Shown here piece after piece: positions 37,757 through 49,523 of a DNA stretch of 64,000 nt (position 1 is the first letter of the stretch; the number at the start of each line of letters is the position of its first letter). The stretch comes from Apostichopus japonicus (lineage: Eukaryota; Echinodermata; Holothuroidea; Aspidochirotida; Stichopodidae). The notes below the pieces were generated by a model that saw only the letters and a list, made by a program, of their open reading frames with translations, searched no databases and was not told where the DNA came from. A program made the position numbers and the translations under genes. The stretch covers positions 6,265,501-6,329,500 of the forward strand of contig NC_092563.1 of the NCBI RefSeq assembly GCF_037975245.1, in the 5' to 3' direction.

Positions 37757-38220
37757 CTTCTATGTTTTCCTAGACACACTTGGTCTTTTTCACATGGTGG
37801 TCGAATGTATGTGGTAATCTTAATTGCCTTCAAAGTTGGTGCCACTAGGGATGGTATTCCAAGTATCGTGTCTGTACGTGGTGTCTTTAAGATGGTGTCC
37901 TTATTTTGGGGGTTATTCCCATTGTGTTCCATCGTATAGGTGGTAATTCTAATTGCATCCATACACGCGGTGTCGCTAAGCATTCTTTTGCCATGTCTAC
38001 TTTAAATGGTGTCCTTCAGAATGGTGTCCTTAGTTGGTGTCCCTACTTGGGTATATCCGGATGGTGTTCCAATGTAGGTGTTAATTCTAATAGTCTCCAC
38101 GGCTAACAAGCTGTCTCTATATATGAATGGTGCTAACATGTGTGTTGTTACGTGGTGTCTGTAAGAAGTCCTTACATGGTGCCCCTATATGGTGCCCCTT
38201 ACATGGTGCCCCTATAAGTG
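37757..38220. repeat. Degenerate tandem repeat, period about 130 bp
   Basis: Three diverged units share a block like GGTGGTAATTCTAATTGC (near 37815, 37939 and 38075), preceded by GTGTTCCA or GTGGTCGA and followed by TGGTGTC words. The end (38155-38220) degrades to short ACATGGTGCCCCT units. Frames on both strands here are products of the repeat. Confidence 0.75.
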
Positions 38221-38224
38221 CATC

Positions 38225-38315
38225 TATCAGACGTGTAGTAAGTACATACTGGTACTCATATTAGTTACCTATACTCGTACTCAATAATTTGTACTCGTCG
38301 GTCGTACTCGGGTAT
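38225..38315. repeat. TACTCG-rich degenerate repeat
   Basis: Five or more TACTCG/GTACTC words in about 90 bp. It resembles the reverse complement of the GAGTAC-rich stretch at 23205-23455. Confidence 0.5.
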
Positions 38316-38397
38316 TTGCATAAGTAGTAAAATATTTACATATATATATAGGCCTCTCATAGTCCAATGATCGTGGTTGGGTTTATTCCTCCGTGTG

Positions 38398-38428
38398 GTA
38401 GGGTGAGGTAGGGTGAGGTAGGGTGAGG
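38398..38428 (+). repeat. 10-bp tandem repeat, 3 copies
   Basis: Three perfect head-to-tail copies of GTAGGGTGAG. Confidence 0.9.
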
Positions 38429-38642
38429 TTTGGTGGTTGTGAGTAGACTGTACGCCATGTACAGTGTGATGGATGTGTTAGTTTTCTAGTATATGTAACT
38501 CCATGATCCTCATTTACGTAGAGAAGAATGGTTGCATGGGCACTTTTTGTACTAGTAGTAATAACTACATGATTTCTCATTCGTGACAATAAGTTCCTGT
38601 AACCAGAAGAGTACATTCAATTACAAACACAAACACACATAA

Positions 38643-38812
38643 TGTCATTTATGTTTCATCTTTCCGGACAGATTTTTGCTTTATAGACCCCCAAACTGGT
38701 ATTGAACATTGTTCAGGCATCGGTCACGAATACAAAAGGTCATTCGTGGTTTCACCTTTTCGGACAACGTGTTTTAAGACACCAAAGTGGTATCAAACAT
38801 TGTTTTCTAGTT
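38643..38812. repeat. Diverged tandem duplication, about 96-bp unit
   Basis: Unit 1 (38643-38738) and unit 2 (from 38739) share, in order, GTCATT, GTTTCA, TTTTCGGACA-like, GACMCC-AAA, TGGTAT and AAACATTGTT-like blocks with moderate divergence. Confidence 0.75.
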
Positions 38813-39195
38813 TAAAGTGCAGAGTGTCGGAAGTCCTAATCTCTGCTCAGACACCACAATTCAAGTGCGACTGCATGAATCCATAGAAACTCCTTTTCTC
38901 CACAAGTTTTCATAATCACTTTCATCATGAAGGGGGAAACAACTGACCTGTGCCATAGGGTCGACAGATTCGTAAACTATGGTCAACATGTTTTTATACA
39001 AAGTAAGAACGCAAAAAAAAAATCTACATTTACAAAAAACTATTGCACAGGCTACACATCCATTGTAATTTCCTCATGAAGCGGTATAGGTCTATAGTCC
39101 TATAGCTATATAGCTTGCTTTCTGGGTGATGTGTTATTAACCTCATTGCCTAATGCATTGCTTAACTTGGATGCGCTCACCCAGCCGGAGACATA
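38813..39195. other. No gene recognised
   Basis: Unique-looking DNA before the MITE at 39204. Nothing is recognised. Confidence 0.6.
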
Positions 39196-39203
39196 GTGAA
39201 GAG

Positions 39204-39566
39204 CAGGGCTTCCCTAACTGGGGTGCGTGAGTCCATCCCAGGGGGTTCGTGAGATGTTACTGAAAGTCAAATCTAGAGAACTTTTTGTTGAACTAAAATC
39301 TGATACATCATATAATTTAGTAATGTACAAAAGTCGTACCTATCGACAAACTCGTTTCGCGTTCCATAAGCATATGTTACCATAGTAATACCGTACTGTG
39401 CATGTGATAAATAACTGAATTATGAAACAGACATAGGCTGTTATGCATATTATAGTATAATAATGAATCAGATCGTTTCTCGGCGAAAAGTTGAGGGTTC
39501 GTGGACAACTCTGACATCCACAGGGGGTTCGTGGGGGGGGGGGTGGATAAAGTTAGGGAAACCCTG
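39204..39566. mobile_element. hAT-like MITE, 363 bp
   Basis: Terminal inverted repeats: the left end reads CAGGGCTTCCCTAACT and the right end, reverse-complemented, CAGGGTTTCCCTAACT (15 of 16 identical). CAGGGxTTCCCxAACT is a known style of hAT-superfamily terminus. The flanks GTGAAGAG (39196-39203) and GTGTAAAG (39567-39574) match at 6 of 8, as expected for an old hAT 8-bp target-site duplication. Internal GGGGGTTCGTG blocks occur near both ends, and the right one has expanded into a G-run. No transposase is encoded, so it is non-autonomous. The open frame starting at 39463 is incidental. Confidence 0.85.
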
Positions 39567-39574
39567 GTGTAAAG

Positions 39575-41187
39575 TTTTACCTTTTGAATGTCCCTGTTTT
39601 GCAGGGGTTTTTATTCTTTCATTAAAGGGTATAGCTGATTATAAAGTGTCCTTACATAACATGATACATATACATGAATATTCAAATATATGTCATGTGA
39701 TATTTGCTTTAAAGACGATGGGCGACTCCTGCTAGAATACAAATCCTCCTTAAATACAGAAAATAAATCAATACATTTTCAAAGACATATATCTTTATGA
39801 AAACTTAAAAGAGGCGTGTAATGCATCGGCTCTATGAATATGCAGTCTATTAAAGCAAACTGCAGGCTGTACCTTATAGCCACATTTATTCATAAATGTG
39901 AAAGAATAAATCCGACCAAACCTGCATTTCCATCAACAAAAGAAACGCACTTCCTTCGCAAACATCCTTGAGAAAGAATAGTTAGGGAGCCGCCATGCAC
40001 ATTTCCCAGTGTGGATATTAACATGCGAGCGTGTAGTGGATAATTGGGGTGCACATTGCCGAATCTTCGAATTTTTAAAGGATTTGGAATAAATCTGATA
40101 AACAAACTAGTGACGTCGATATCCTGTCTCGGATTGTGCTTGCATAAGCTCACGTTCTCTATCACACTATGGAATTTTGGCAACAGTCTTGTTCAGTAAC
40201 TGTTTTTATTTTCAGATACGCAATAAGCACTATAGACCGCCCTCCACCTCAACCAAGATCGTGTACAGAATAAGATTCCCTTTTCGACGGGATTCGTGAT
40301 ACCTCCACTTGACCTTTCACCGTCATGGCCATTCGGTTGTAGTCACAATGCCAGGGGGAGGGGGAGGGACTGGGGTTGAGATTGAACCCAAGCGGTCTAT
40401 GTGCCGGCTCTATATTGAATGAAATTATGTTAGAACGTATGACGGTTTGAATTGTTGGTAATGTTGAATATAAAATAGATTCATTCGAAAGAAAGAAGGT
40501 ATAAACATTAAAATAAATTTTCGTAATTTTTATGTCATAAATGTTGAAGATTAAAAGTACAATGGCCCGTAAGAGGAACTCCTATTTTACAAGTTATTTA
40601 TCATATTCTTTTGGCTTTCTAATATAAAACTCAGCAATAGCTTTACATGTCATAGATATCCAGTGACAGGAAATGTTAAACGACTAATAATATTGGATTG
40701 TACTTTTAACAATTGCTAAATTGCAACTTGTTGAAACTAATAATTTCCTGATGGTGCACACAGAATTACATTGTGTTTCTCTACTTCATTTTCTCATGCA
40801 TGATGCACTATTAATGTTTTCGACTCATTCGGAAAGGGGCGCCAGTATATTCGTTTTGGTGTATGTTAGTACCATACGTCAGTGAGTTCAAAGGGTCTTC
40901 TATAATACGTTTAATCCTTTCTATCTAGGGCACAAGGGCCAACGACCAATATGCCAATGGTATAATGACTGTCTTTGTCCATTAGGCTGCTAGCAAGGTT
41001 CTTCGTCCAATTGATTCGAATTTAAGTTTATGGTTTGGGCTAGCAACGTCGTCTCACTGGCAAGCAAATACTTTAACACAAACTATATTGTTACGCGTTG
41101 AATGACATTCCTAAAATAGCAAAAAAACACCAACACTATTGATCAATTGGCAACTAATACACTATTTTCTTAGCTAGCTATTTGAAC
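39575..41187. other. No gene recognised
   Basis: AT-rich unique sequence with a G-rich patch at about 40353-40375. No supported gene. Confidence 0.6.
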
Positions 41188-41675
41188 TTGGAGAGATGAT
41201 TTAGGCTGACGTGATGGGTGTGGGTTAATGCTATGATAGTTTATAGGCTATGTGGTTTAGACTGCTAGGATGAGTGCCATGTAGTCCTGGCTTACTGTAG
41301 TAGGCTACCTATCAGTACTGGGAGAGGTGATTTTGGTTGCCAGGATGGGTGTCATGTAGTCCTGTGTTAATGGGATATGCATCAGTACTGGGAGAGGTGA
41401 TTTAGGCTGACATACTGGGTGTGAGTTAATGCTATGATAGTATAGGCTATGTATCAGTACTAGGAGAGGTGATTTATTCTGTTAGGATGGGTGTTAGTCC
41501 TGTTATAGTAGGCTACCTATCAGTACTGGGAGATATGCTGTAGTCTGACATGATGGGTGGTGTCTGTTAATCCCGTTCTATAGAAGGCTAACTATCAGTT
41601 GGTGATTTAGGCTGCCGGAATGGGTGTCAGTTAGTCCTATAATACTGGGATACCTTTTAGCAATGGAAGAGACGG
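41188..41675. repeat. Minisatellite, about 70-bp unit, about 7 copies
   Basis: Head-to-tail units contain CAGTACTGGGAGAGGTGATT, then GGCTGMCATGATGGGTGT, TTAGTCCTG or TTAATGCTATG, and TAGGCTAYSTAT. Unit length varies from about 60 to 80 bp, and every other unit resembles its next-but-one neighbour, hinting at a two-unit higher-order period. Confidence 0.9.
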
Positions 41676-43808
41676 TTTATTATTTCAAGGGACATATTTA
41701 ATTTCCTGTGTAGGCTATGTAGGATGGAATAAAAACCAATGATGCTTCAAAAGCCAAAAAATCATTCAAACTTTAAATTGAGCTGACTTTCTATTGTTTT
41801 TGTTGATTAATTCGATCAATATGTTTACATCTAATGATCTAGACAAAGATCGAATTGAAAATTCATCTTTATTAGCCGATTAACGGATCGCAATGAACAA
41901 TTGCCGCTAATTGCTTAAAGTTTAATAGTAACAATGATATTGCCACGAGTCATATGTTATTTCTCAGAGGTTTAACCACTACATTTTTGAATGGATTTGC
42001 AAATTTTTCGAAGCATGTAATATTTGCATTGGATCGATCTACCTTCAAAAAAATCTGTCTTGTTGTGAAGACTGACTGCTCCTTATACGTTACTTATTAA
42101 ATATATATATATAACAATATATATATAGCGAATATGAGTAGCAATTGAGATGTTAGCCTTGTTAAATCAGCCGTTGTTAATTCAGGTCAAATTATCTTAA
42201 GTTGTTGCTTACATGGTTCAAGACTAAACAAAAATGTCTGAATTCGTTTAAAGTACCTTTTTCAAATCGAACCACGGCCTTGGATACGTTTTCAGCGTGA
42301 CCTCTGATCTTTTGTTCATCTTCTGAAGATGACGTAGAAGGTTATAGACCGTTAATTACACATCAAAACGGCCGTTTCTAACCGTAAGGTCTTTTTTTTA
42401 AAACACGGGAGAGCGGTAGCTGCAGCTCTCGGGGATATCCTCTGTCCAAGGTTGATTGTCGCTGATGTCTGTCTCTCTGTATGTCTATTCGTCACTCTGA
42501 TTGAAGAAAGAAGCCAATATATACGTTGTCATCTTTAATCAAACTTAATTGGCGACAATGAGCAGTTTTTATCTGGTCTAAACTTTCATCAAATTTGATA
42601 GAGGTTAGGCTCTACCGTGACAGAAATTGAATTATAAATGTTCAATAACTTTATCAAGAGAAAAACAAAATTAAATGATCAAACAGGATTACCATATCCT
42701 GGAAGAATTATCGAATTTTAATTAGAAAACAGAATCTTTTTTCTTCAAGAGAGAAAGAAAAGAAGAAGAAGGGAAAGAGAGATAGGGAGAGAGAGAGAGA
42801 AGCTAATAAAATATTAAAAGAAAAATAAGTTGCTATGCTTATGCGGTGAATAAACTTGCCTCCTTCCTCTCATATTGTTTTTTTGGTAATAGTAACATGT
42901 TTTTCCTCGAGTGCCAAAATATTAATTTAATTTTTAAACCGTAAAATGTCATCTTTCCCAGACAGAAGGATTCAAATTGTCCCGATGAAGTGAATTATAA
43001 AGGAATAAACTTCTACCAAAATTTGAAAGTAATAAAATTAGGAACGATTGCTCGGGGTGCTTCCAGTACTTTGTGCAATTAAGATAACTAAAGGCACAAT
43101 ATGAAAAATTCTTAAATTAAGATAACAAGTTTTTTTTTTGGGGGGGGGGGGGTGGGGCTTTATTAATAAAATGGTCAGTTGAGTGAGAAGAAGAAAATAA
43201 AGAGAACAGCGGACAGCTCTAATGTGTGAGTGTGTTTTAAGGAGGTACCATTGCGGTAATTATACCTCCTCAAAATACCATTTCGTTGGATAATAACAAG
43301 GTCTTTATTGAAACTGTGTACGGTACTTGTGATTTGTTCTTATTTTTTTGTTTATACCATTTAGTCTCAACTATTAACAGATCAACGATTTTTATCTGGA
43401 CTTCATGGAAATAGTTTTTGACCATATATGGCTCCATTTCGTAGCATTTTTCTAGATAAATCCGAAATAGACCATTTGAAAAAAAAACAATATTCAAATG
43501 GGGGCAAAACTTTTGAGCTTTTATTATATCAGTTTTTTAATTACAAGAAGATTTGAATTTTAACACTTAAAATTAATAAAAGTTTGTTTATTACGAGTAA
43601 AAGATGGAGAAAAACCTGATCTTTGTTTGCTTATAGGTGTTCTTAGGTCATTTTAGGTCATTTTGCTTCAAAAAAGCTTCAAAGAAAGTTGAGTACGCAT
43701 TCAATTCCTAGGAAAGAATATATCCATTGCCAACAATATTCACTCATTTCGGTTATTCCTTTGACAGTTATGAAAGACTAAACTGTTTGACTTTTTTGTA
43801 GTTAGGAA
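41676..43808. other. No gene recognised
   Basis: AT-rich; includes an A/G-only tract at about 42745-42802 and a T9/G13 run at 43132-43152. No supported gene. Confidence 0.6.
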
Positions 43809-44301
43809 AAGTGGTATACTCTGGATGGTGACACTGGGGGAATAGTGATACTGGGAAACAATAATTACGTTACTGGGAGAAAGTGAATATGGAAAGTACA
43901 ATTGGTAAATGGAATACGTGAGGAAAGTAATAACTGGTGAAAATGATACTGGGAAGAAGGTTATTATGGGAAACAATTGTTTACGTTACTGGTGGTTAGT
44001 GATAATGGAAAAGTACTATTGGTGAAAGGGATACCTGAGGAAAGTAATACCGATGAAAATGATACTGACTTGGGGAAAAAGTGATTATGTGAAACAAATG
44101 TACACGTTACTGGGTGAAAGTGATAATGGCATGTACTACTAAAGGGGGGGGGGGGATATAAAAATACACTGGTGAACTGGTACACTGGTGAAAATGATAG
44201 TTGGGACAACTGAACCTAGGAAAGTAACACTTGGGGAATACCTACTTTGGGGGAATGCGATTTTTTTTATTGCAGCTAAAGTGATACTGGGGGCAAAAGT
44301 G
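43809..44301. repeat. Minisatellite, about 115-120-bp higher-order unit
   Basis: Three higher-order units, each with AAACAAWTGTTTACGTTACTGG (near 43857, 43971 and 44093), then GTGATAATGG, AAGTACTATTGGTGAAA, GAGGAAAGTAAT and GAAAATGATACTGG. Within a unit, about 15-bp subunits built on GATACTGGGRAAA recur. Frames across it, mainly on the minus strand, are repeat products. Confidence 0.9.
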
Positions 44302-45237
44302 CGGCGGAAATGTATTAATAAATTATTCTGCTTAAAAAAAAAAGGCAATGTCATATCCACTTCCCCATAACTACATCTCAAACTATCCATAATGTCACTT
44401 GCAACATAACAGGAAGTTTCGTAAAATATAAATAAAAAGAGAAAAAAACAAGTAGAAAAGGGTACTAAATATTCTTTGCGATCCTTCGTGATCGTCGTTT
44501 GGCGTGACTGGTTCACTCGAAGGATAAATCATGATATTAACTATATGTTCCCTATAAAGCTGTCACAAGTTATACATAGTTAGACAACAATCAAAGAAAA
44601 GTCTCTCGCAAATCGTAAAAAAAAACACTAAAGGTTAATATTTGTTTCCTACTAGGTGAGAGGCCATTTCCGAAAGAACAAGCTCTACCAGTTTAACAAA
44701 AAAAAAAAAAAAAAATAAAGATTTAAAGAGAAAAGAAATGTGTCAAACTTCTTTCATTAAGATGAAGAGCTAAATTTATGATCGGATTATGGTGTTGCCA
44801 GGACGGTTTACTATTGATTTGTAACGTCGTTAGATTTTACCGACTAATACAACACACATCGTTTTAACCTAAGCCATGATACTGCCGCAAACTTGCCAAG
44901 TTGCCATTTTCCTAAGGGACGGGTTAGTTTACATCTTTCCGATACAACCGTCAGAAATGTCTAATAGATTTGATGCGTAAAATTGGTACTTCAAATAATC
45001 AGAGGTGACTATGCGATAACTTTAAAATGCGGAAGGTTCTTCTTTCTAACAGCTTCGTTGTTTTCTCTTGCGAACTTGGTTTATAAAGTCATGGATCAGT
45101 TCATAGAAGGTTAATATGATAATATCCTGTACCAACGGTGCCTTTCCTATGGTATGTCGTGTCATTTAGACGGAACAATTCAACTTAAAACTTACCATTA
45201 CCTTATAAAAAAAATTTTCCGTCAACAAATAACTGAT
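44302..45237. other. No gene recognised
   Basis: AT-rich with A-runs near 44334 and 44697-44715. Nothing else is recognised. Confidence 0.6.
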
Positions 45238-45534
45238 TACTGATACTGATACTGATACTAGTATACTATAACACTAATACTAGCACTAACGCTAATACTA
45301 ATGCTAACAGTAACACTAATACTAATACTAACATTAATACTAATGCTAACAATAACACTAATACTAACACTAATACTAACACTAATGCTAACGCTAATAC
45401 TAATACTTACACTAATACTTACACTAATAATAATATTAACTCTAATACTAACACTTACGCTAATACTAATGCTAACACTAATAATAACACTTACGTTTAA
45501 TGCTTATACTAGTACTAATATTAATACTAACCAT
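45238..45534. repeat. (ACTAAT)n-like hexanucleotide array, about 300 bp
   Basis: Imperfect array of ACTAAT/ACTAAC/GCTAAT units with occasional AATAAT or ACTTAC variants. It creates a hydrophobic Leu/Thr/Ile reading frame (45301-45615) that is not a gene. Confidence 0.93.
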
Positions 45535-46357
45535 ATCACATCATATCATTTAATGTCACTTTATATCACTTTATTTTATTTTATAATACCTTCAATCACC
45601 TTCAATGATAAGTAACTTTCAAATATAATTAGTTACTTAGTACACAAAAATTGCACCACGAACGATGAAGGCCATCAATTCAAACAGATTAAGAAATGAA
45701 ATATGAAAAATGCAAACTAAACCTAACAATTTATTAAACACAATAAATTGTATGTGTTTGGACTTAACTCGAGAATTAAATAGTTATGGGCAGGCTGGTA
45801 GTAACTATTCGGTGATTTCTATGTCACCATGAGAGTTCTAGTTTAGTTATGTCGACTCGATTATTAGTCAGTCATATGAAACTCATATTAACATTTCTTA
45901 AGCCAAATGCACGTGAAACTGACGTATTCGCTTAATTAGATGTATAATTGCATACTGCCATCACAAAGGCCTCGTCACTTCGAGTTAATTTTGACTGGCA
46001 GACGTCACAAGTCCACAGATGATATTAAAATCATCTGCGATGACGCAATAAATTTCCTCCATTTGAACTTTCAAACAAAATGTGCGCTGCCTTAATACAA
46101 TTTGTTACATTTGAATACTTTATTGGAGAACAATATTAGAGTAATCTACTTAGTGATATTACATGGTGTTAATAAATACCTAATAACTGTCCATAAGTGG
46201 TAAATTTAGCGTGATTTTCGGGGCAAAACCCCTTTTTCTTTTACAATTTGATCTTTTCAAAGCTCAAAGGCCTTTTTATAATTTTAACGTACAAGCAACT
46301 GGAGGTGGTTGTTGCTGCATTCTGAGCACAGAAATATAGCTCAACGTTATTCTTGCA
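45535..46357. other. No gene recognised
   Basis: AT-rich sequence. Nothing is recognised. Confidence 0.6.
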
Positions 46358-46470
46358 GATATATATATATAACTGATCAGTACTGTGTGTATGTTTACAT
46401 TATAGCGTTGTCTTCAACAGAAAAGGTATATTATATATATATATATTATATATATATTATACATATATAT

Positions 46471-46558
46471 ATTTTTTATTTTTTTATTTTTTATTGTCAT
46501 CTTTAATGAGGGTAGTCCTGCTCAGTGCAGAAGCACTGCTTTCCCAGAGGAGCCCTCA
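46471..46558 (-). mobile_element. Short A-tailed retroposon end, copy 1
   Basis: Minus-strand reading starts GAGGGCTCCTCTGGGAAAGC, contains the hairpin CAGTGC-TTCT-GCACTG, continues GGACTACCCTCATTAAAGATG and ends in an A-rich tail of (A)nT units. About 65 nt of core is nearly identical to 47793-47857. The layout resembles 3' ends of LINEs or SINEs. It lies directly beside a TATA-rich block (46429-46470). Confidence 0.8.
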
Positions 46559-47792
46559 ATAATATAATTAACCCGCTTACATAATCTCAATCATATCAAA
46601 GTTATATTTGGTAAAGACTTCTGTCTTTCTCTAAGTCTGTGTGACTGTGTGTCTGTCAATGTGTCTCTGAATAATTGCTTTATTGTTTTATTTTGTTTCT
46701 TTGAAAACAGAATAGATCATCGATAATAATCTTATATCTTCTAGAGCCACCTGATTTCTTATTACAAGTTAAAGGTTTTTTTTCTTATTCCATTTGACAG
46801 TTTAAGTTTTAAGTACCCATACGATTACTTTCTATCGCCGCTTGAATAGCTATTATTCCATCGGAGTGTATTATGACTTCCTTGTAATAATATCACTAGA
46901 CTAATAAAATCACTATTAACGATTTCGTTACAAAGGTGTTAAAACGCCATTGCATATTATTTATGTTTCCGTGGGAAACGTTATGCCCAAGCTAACTGAG
47001 ACAATAGGACCGACAATACATAGTAAATCGTATCTACGGAACACTAAATAGGACTTAACATGAGACAATGGCTTTACTGAACAAATATATTCTATGCAGT
47101 TATGCAAAAAAAAAAAAAAAATCAATCCCAACATCTTCTTCTTTTCAACCTGAGATTTTTTCCAATTATACGACTAGTTTGAATCATAAAAATCTTAGTC
47201 AGAAAGTTTTGTACCGAAATAATGATTTTCTAAATTGAAAAGATTCCAAATTTCAGTTGAAATGTTGAATTGGAAGCCACCCGACGTAAAAGTTGTAATC
47301 CATAAGCCCTTGCGGGCTTCTCCCACATTCGTGGTAGCTATAGCGTCGTAAAAAATAACTGCCTGATTATTATAACTATTATTATGTTCTTGACAAATTA
47401 AGTTTCCAATATAGTTTTGTGTTTTGTTTGATATCAGTTTGCTTTTCATTGGTTTGGAATTAAAGTTTATCATTTGTTGCTTTCAACGTTAATCATATCA
47501 AACGTTGTTGCCAGTATTTTCCTGAAGGTTTTCAGAAAATTATCTCAGATAATGAAAACATTCATTACATGATTTTCGTAATACCCCCAAAAAACATGGT
47601 TGAAAAGGATGTGTAAGTTATTTGTGCAAAGGTGACCACTTTTTCTTTTTATCCTAATGGCTACAGTACAATAGTATTACTAAAATAATAGTACCATATT
47701 ACTAGGCCTACTGTTATCTTACAGGTTATACCAACAAGAACAATTAAGTCATATTACAGTAATCCATTACATTGGTCATATGCCTGTAGCTA
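46559..47792. other. No gene recognised, spacer between inverted copies
   Basis: AT-rich sequence with an A-run at 47105-47120 and TAGGCCTA near 47703. Short frames only. Confidence 0.6.
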
Positions 47793-47878
47793 GAGGGCTC
47801 CTCTGGAAAGCAGTGCTTCTGCACTGAACAGGACTACCCTCATTAAAGATGACAATCATAAAAAATAAATAAAAAAAT
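47793..47878 (+). mobile_element. Short A-tailed retroposon end, copy 2
   Basis: Plus-strand copy of the element at 46471-46558, differing by a 1-nt deletion and about one substitution over the core. The tail is (A)nT-rich. Both copies begin at the same GAGGGCTCCTCT, which suggests either a true 5' end or a shared truncation point. Confidence 0.8.
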
Positions 47879-49426
47879 ACTGCATTATTCCAACAGTAAT
47901 AATTCATACGTGATATCATCTTTATACTTGTCCAAGTCTTCAAAGTGATATCATTTCCATACGATATCATCTTAAGATTTGATTAAGTCTTCAATGTCGG
48001 ACAAACATGAAGAAACATCAGAAACATGATATCTCCAGAACAGAATGTTTTTTGCAATTATATGGGTTAATATTTCTGTTTATAGTCTTGATTTTCCAAT
48101 CCCATTTTTAATCCCATTCTTTAGAATATTCTCGTTATACCCATTTTTAAATTATTTGTTGTTGTTGATAATTTCATATTCTACCACATTTACTATACCT
48201 TTCATCAATACAGGAACGATTTAAAAATATGCTATAAATGCTTTAATATTACGAATAGACAATATTTTCAGAAACATATATATGCACTGAATATAACAGG
48301 ATGATTCTCTCGAATTTTCACCTTGATCATTTTGGTGACATTCCAGATGCGGATTTTGTGTCCTGTGGGAAGGGGCATAATGGGAGCAGGGACCCATATG
48401 GCCATTTGAGCAGTTTTTGTATATATTAAGGATGTTTATTTGCAAAATGATGTGATATTGTGCAACTTTTGAGATTTTGGTTCCTTCCCAAATTTTGGGA
48501 AACTCTATAAATTAATATTGCGGTCACCTTAAAAATGATCACCACACCCAGTTTGAATATCAGGGTTTTAAATTGCTCTCAATTTATACTGAATAACTAT
48601 ACTTATCGTATATTTTGGTTATCCTTGGAGTTATCCGCGTCGTTGGCATGTACGTGTAGATGTAGGCCTAATGTTAATGTTTTTCAACTGAATCAACGCA
48701 TCATGCGTGTTAGGATACTTATGTAAATCTATACTGACCATTATAGGCTATACGTATAGCCTATACATATGGTCTACGTTTTCTTCTTTTTTTTTCTTTT
48801 AAAAGAGTAAATATACGCGGGACAATGACCGATAAGTGCTATTTTGAAGTTTTCTTAATCGATTGGTTTAAAAAAAGAGTCCTATCAAGGTTGTTTGAAG
48901 TAGATTTTCAATACTGATCGAACAGGTAAGCGACTTGTCCTATACTATTTCCTGTTGCGTGATATACAGAGCTTTATGAGCTTCCTGAAACCCGTATCAA
49001 GAGAAAGCAAAATGCTATATCTTTAAACAGGTGGGCCGAACAACTTCCTAAAGACGTCATATTTTTTTTTTTTTTTTTGCGCTATGAAATATATCGAGTT
49101 ACTAAATATTTCAATTTTTTAAATGGTTCTGGGTCAGAAACATATCATGTATATATGTGTATATATGTCACTGGTAAGCACTAACCAGTGGGTCATCACT
49201 TGTAAAGTGGCATCTTGTTTTGACTAGACCAATTAAGTCTCCCTTCACGCTAATATTTGGACACAAAGCATATGAATGATTAGTTTGCTACTTTATTGTG
49301 TCAAACCACAAACTAAAATACCTCGAAAAAAGTACCTTATTTGGTAAAATATCAAGATTATATACCTCGAAAAGTCCCTTAATTGATAAAATATCAAGAT
49401 TATAAAAATTGATGCTGCCTATCAAC
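47879..49426. other. No gene recognised
   Basis: AT-rich with TAGGCCTA near 48664 and a T18 run at 49061-49078. No supported gene. Confidence 0.6.
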
Positions 49427-49523
49427 TGTTCATTGATTCATTCATTGATGCATTGGTTGATTGATTCATTGATTCATTCATTCATTCATTCATTCATCCA
49501 TCCATCCATCCATTCATTCATTT
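49427..49523. repeat. (CATT)n / (CATC)n microsatellite
   Basis: Tetranucleotide array shifting from CATTGATT units to CATT and then CATC units and back. Confidence 0.93.

Noticed and set aside
43740-44516. Ser/Pro/Phe-rich frames on the minus strand
   Set aside because: They are translations of the GATACTGGG minisatellite and change frame between units.
45301-45615. 104-codon hydrophobic Leu/Thr/Ile frame resembling a membrane protein
   Set aside because: It is a direct translation of the ACTAAT-type hexanucleotide array.
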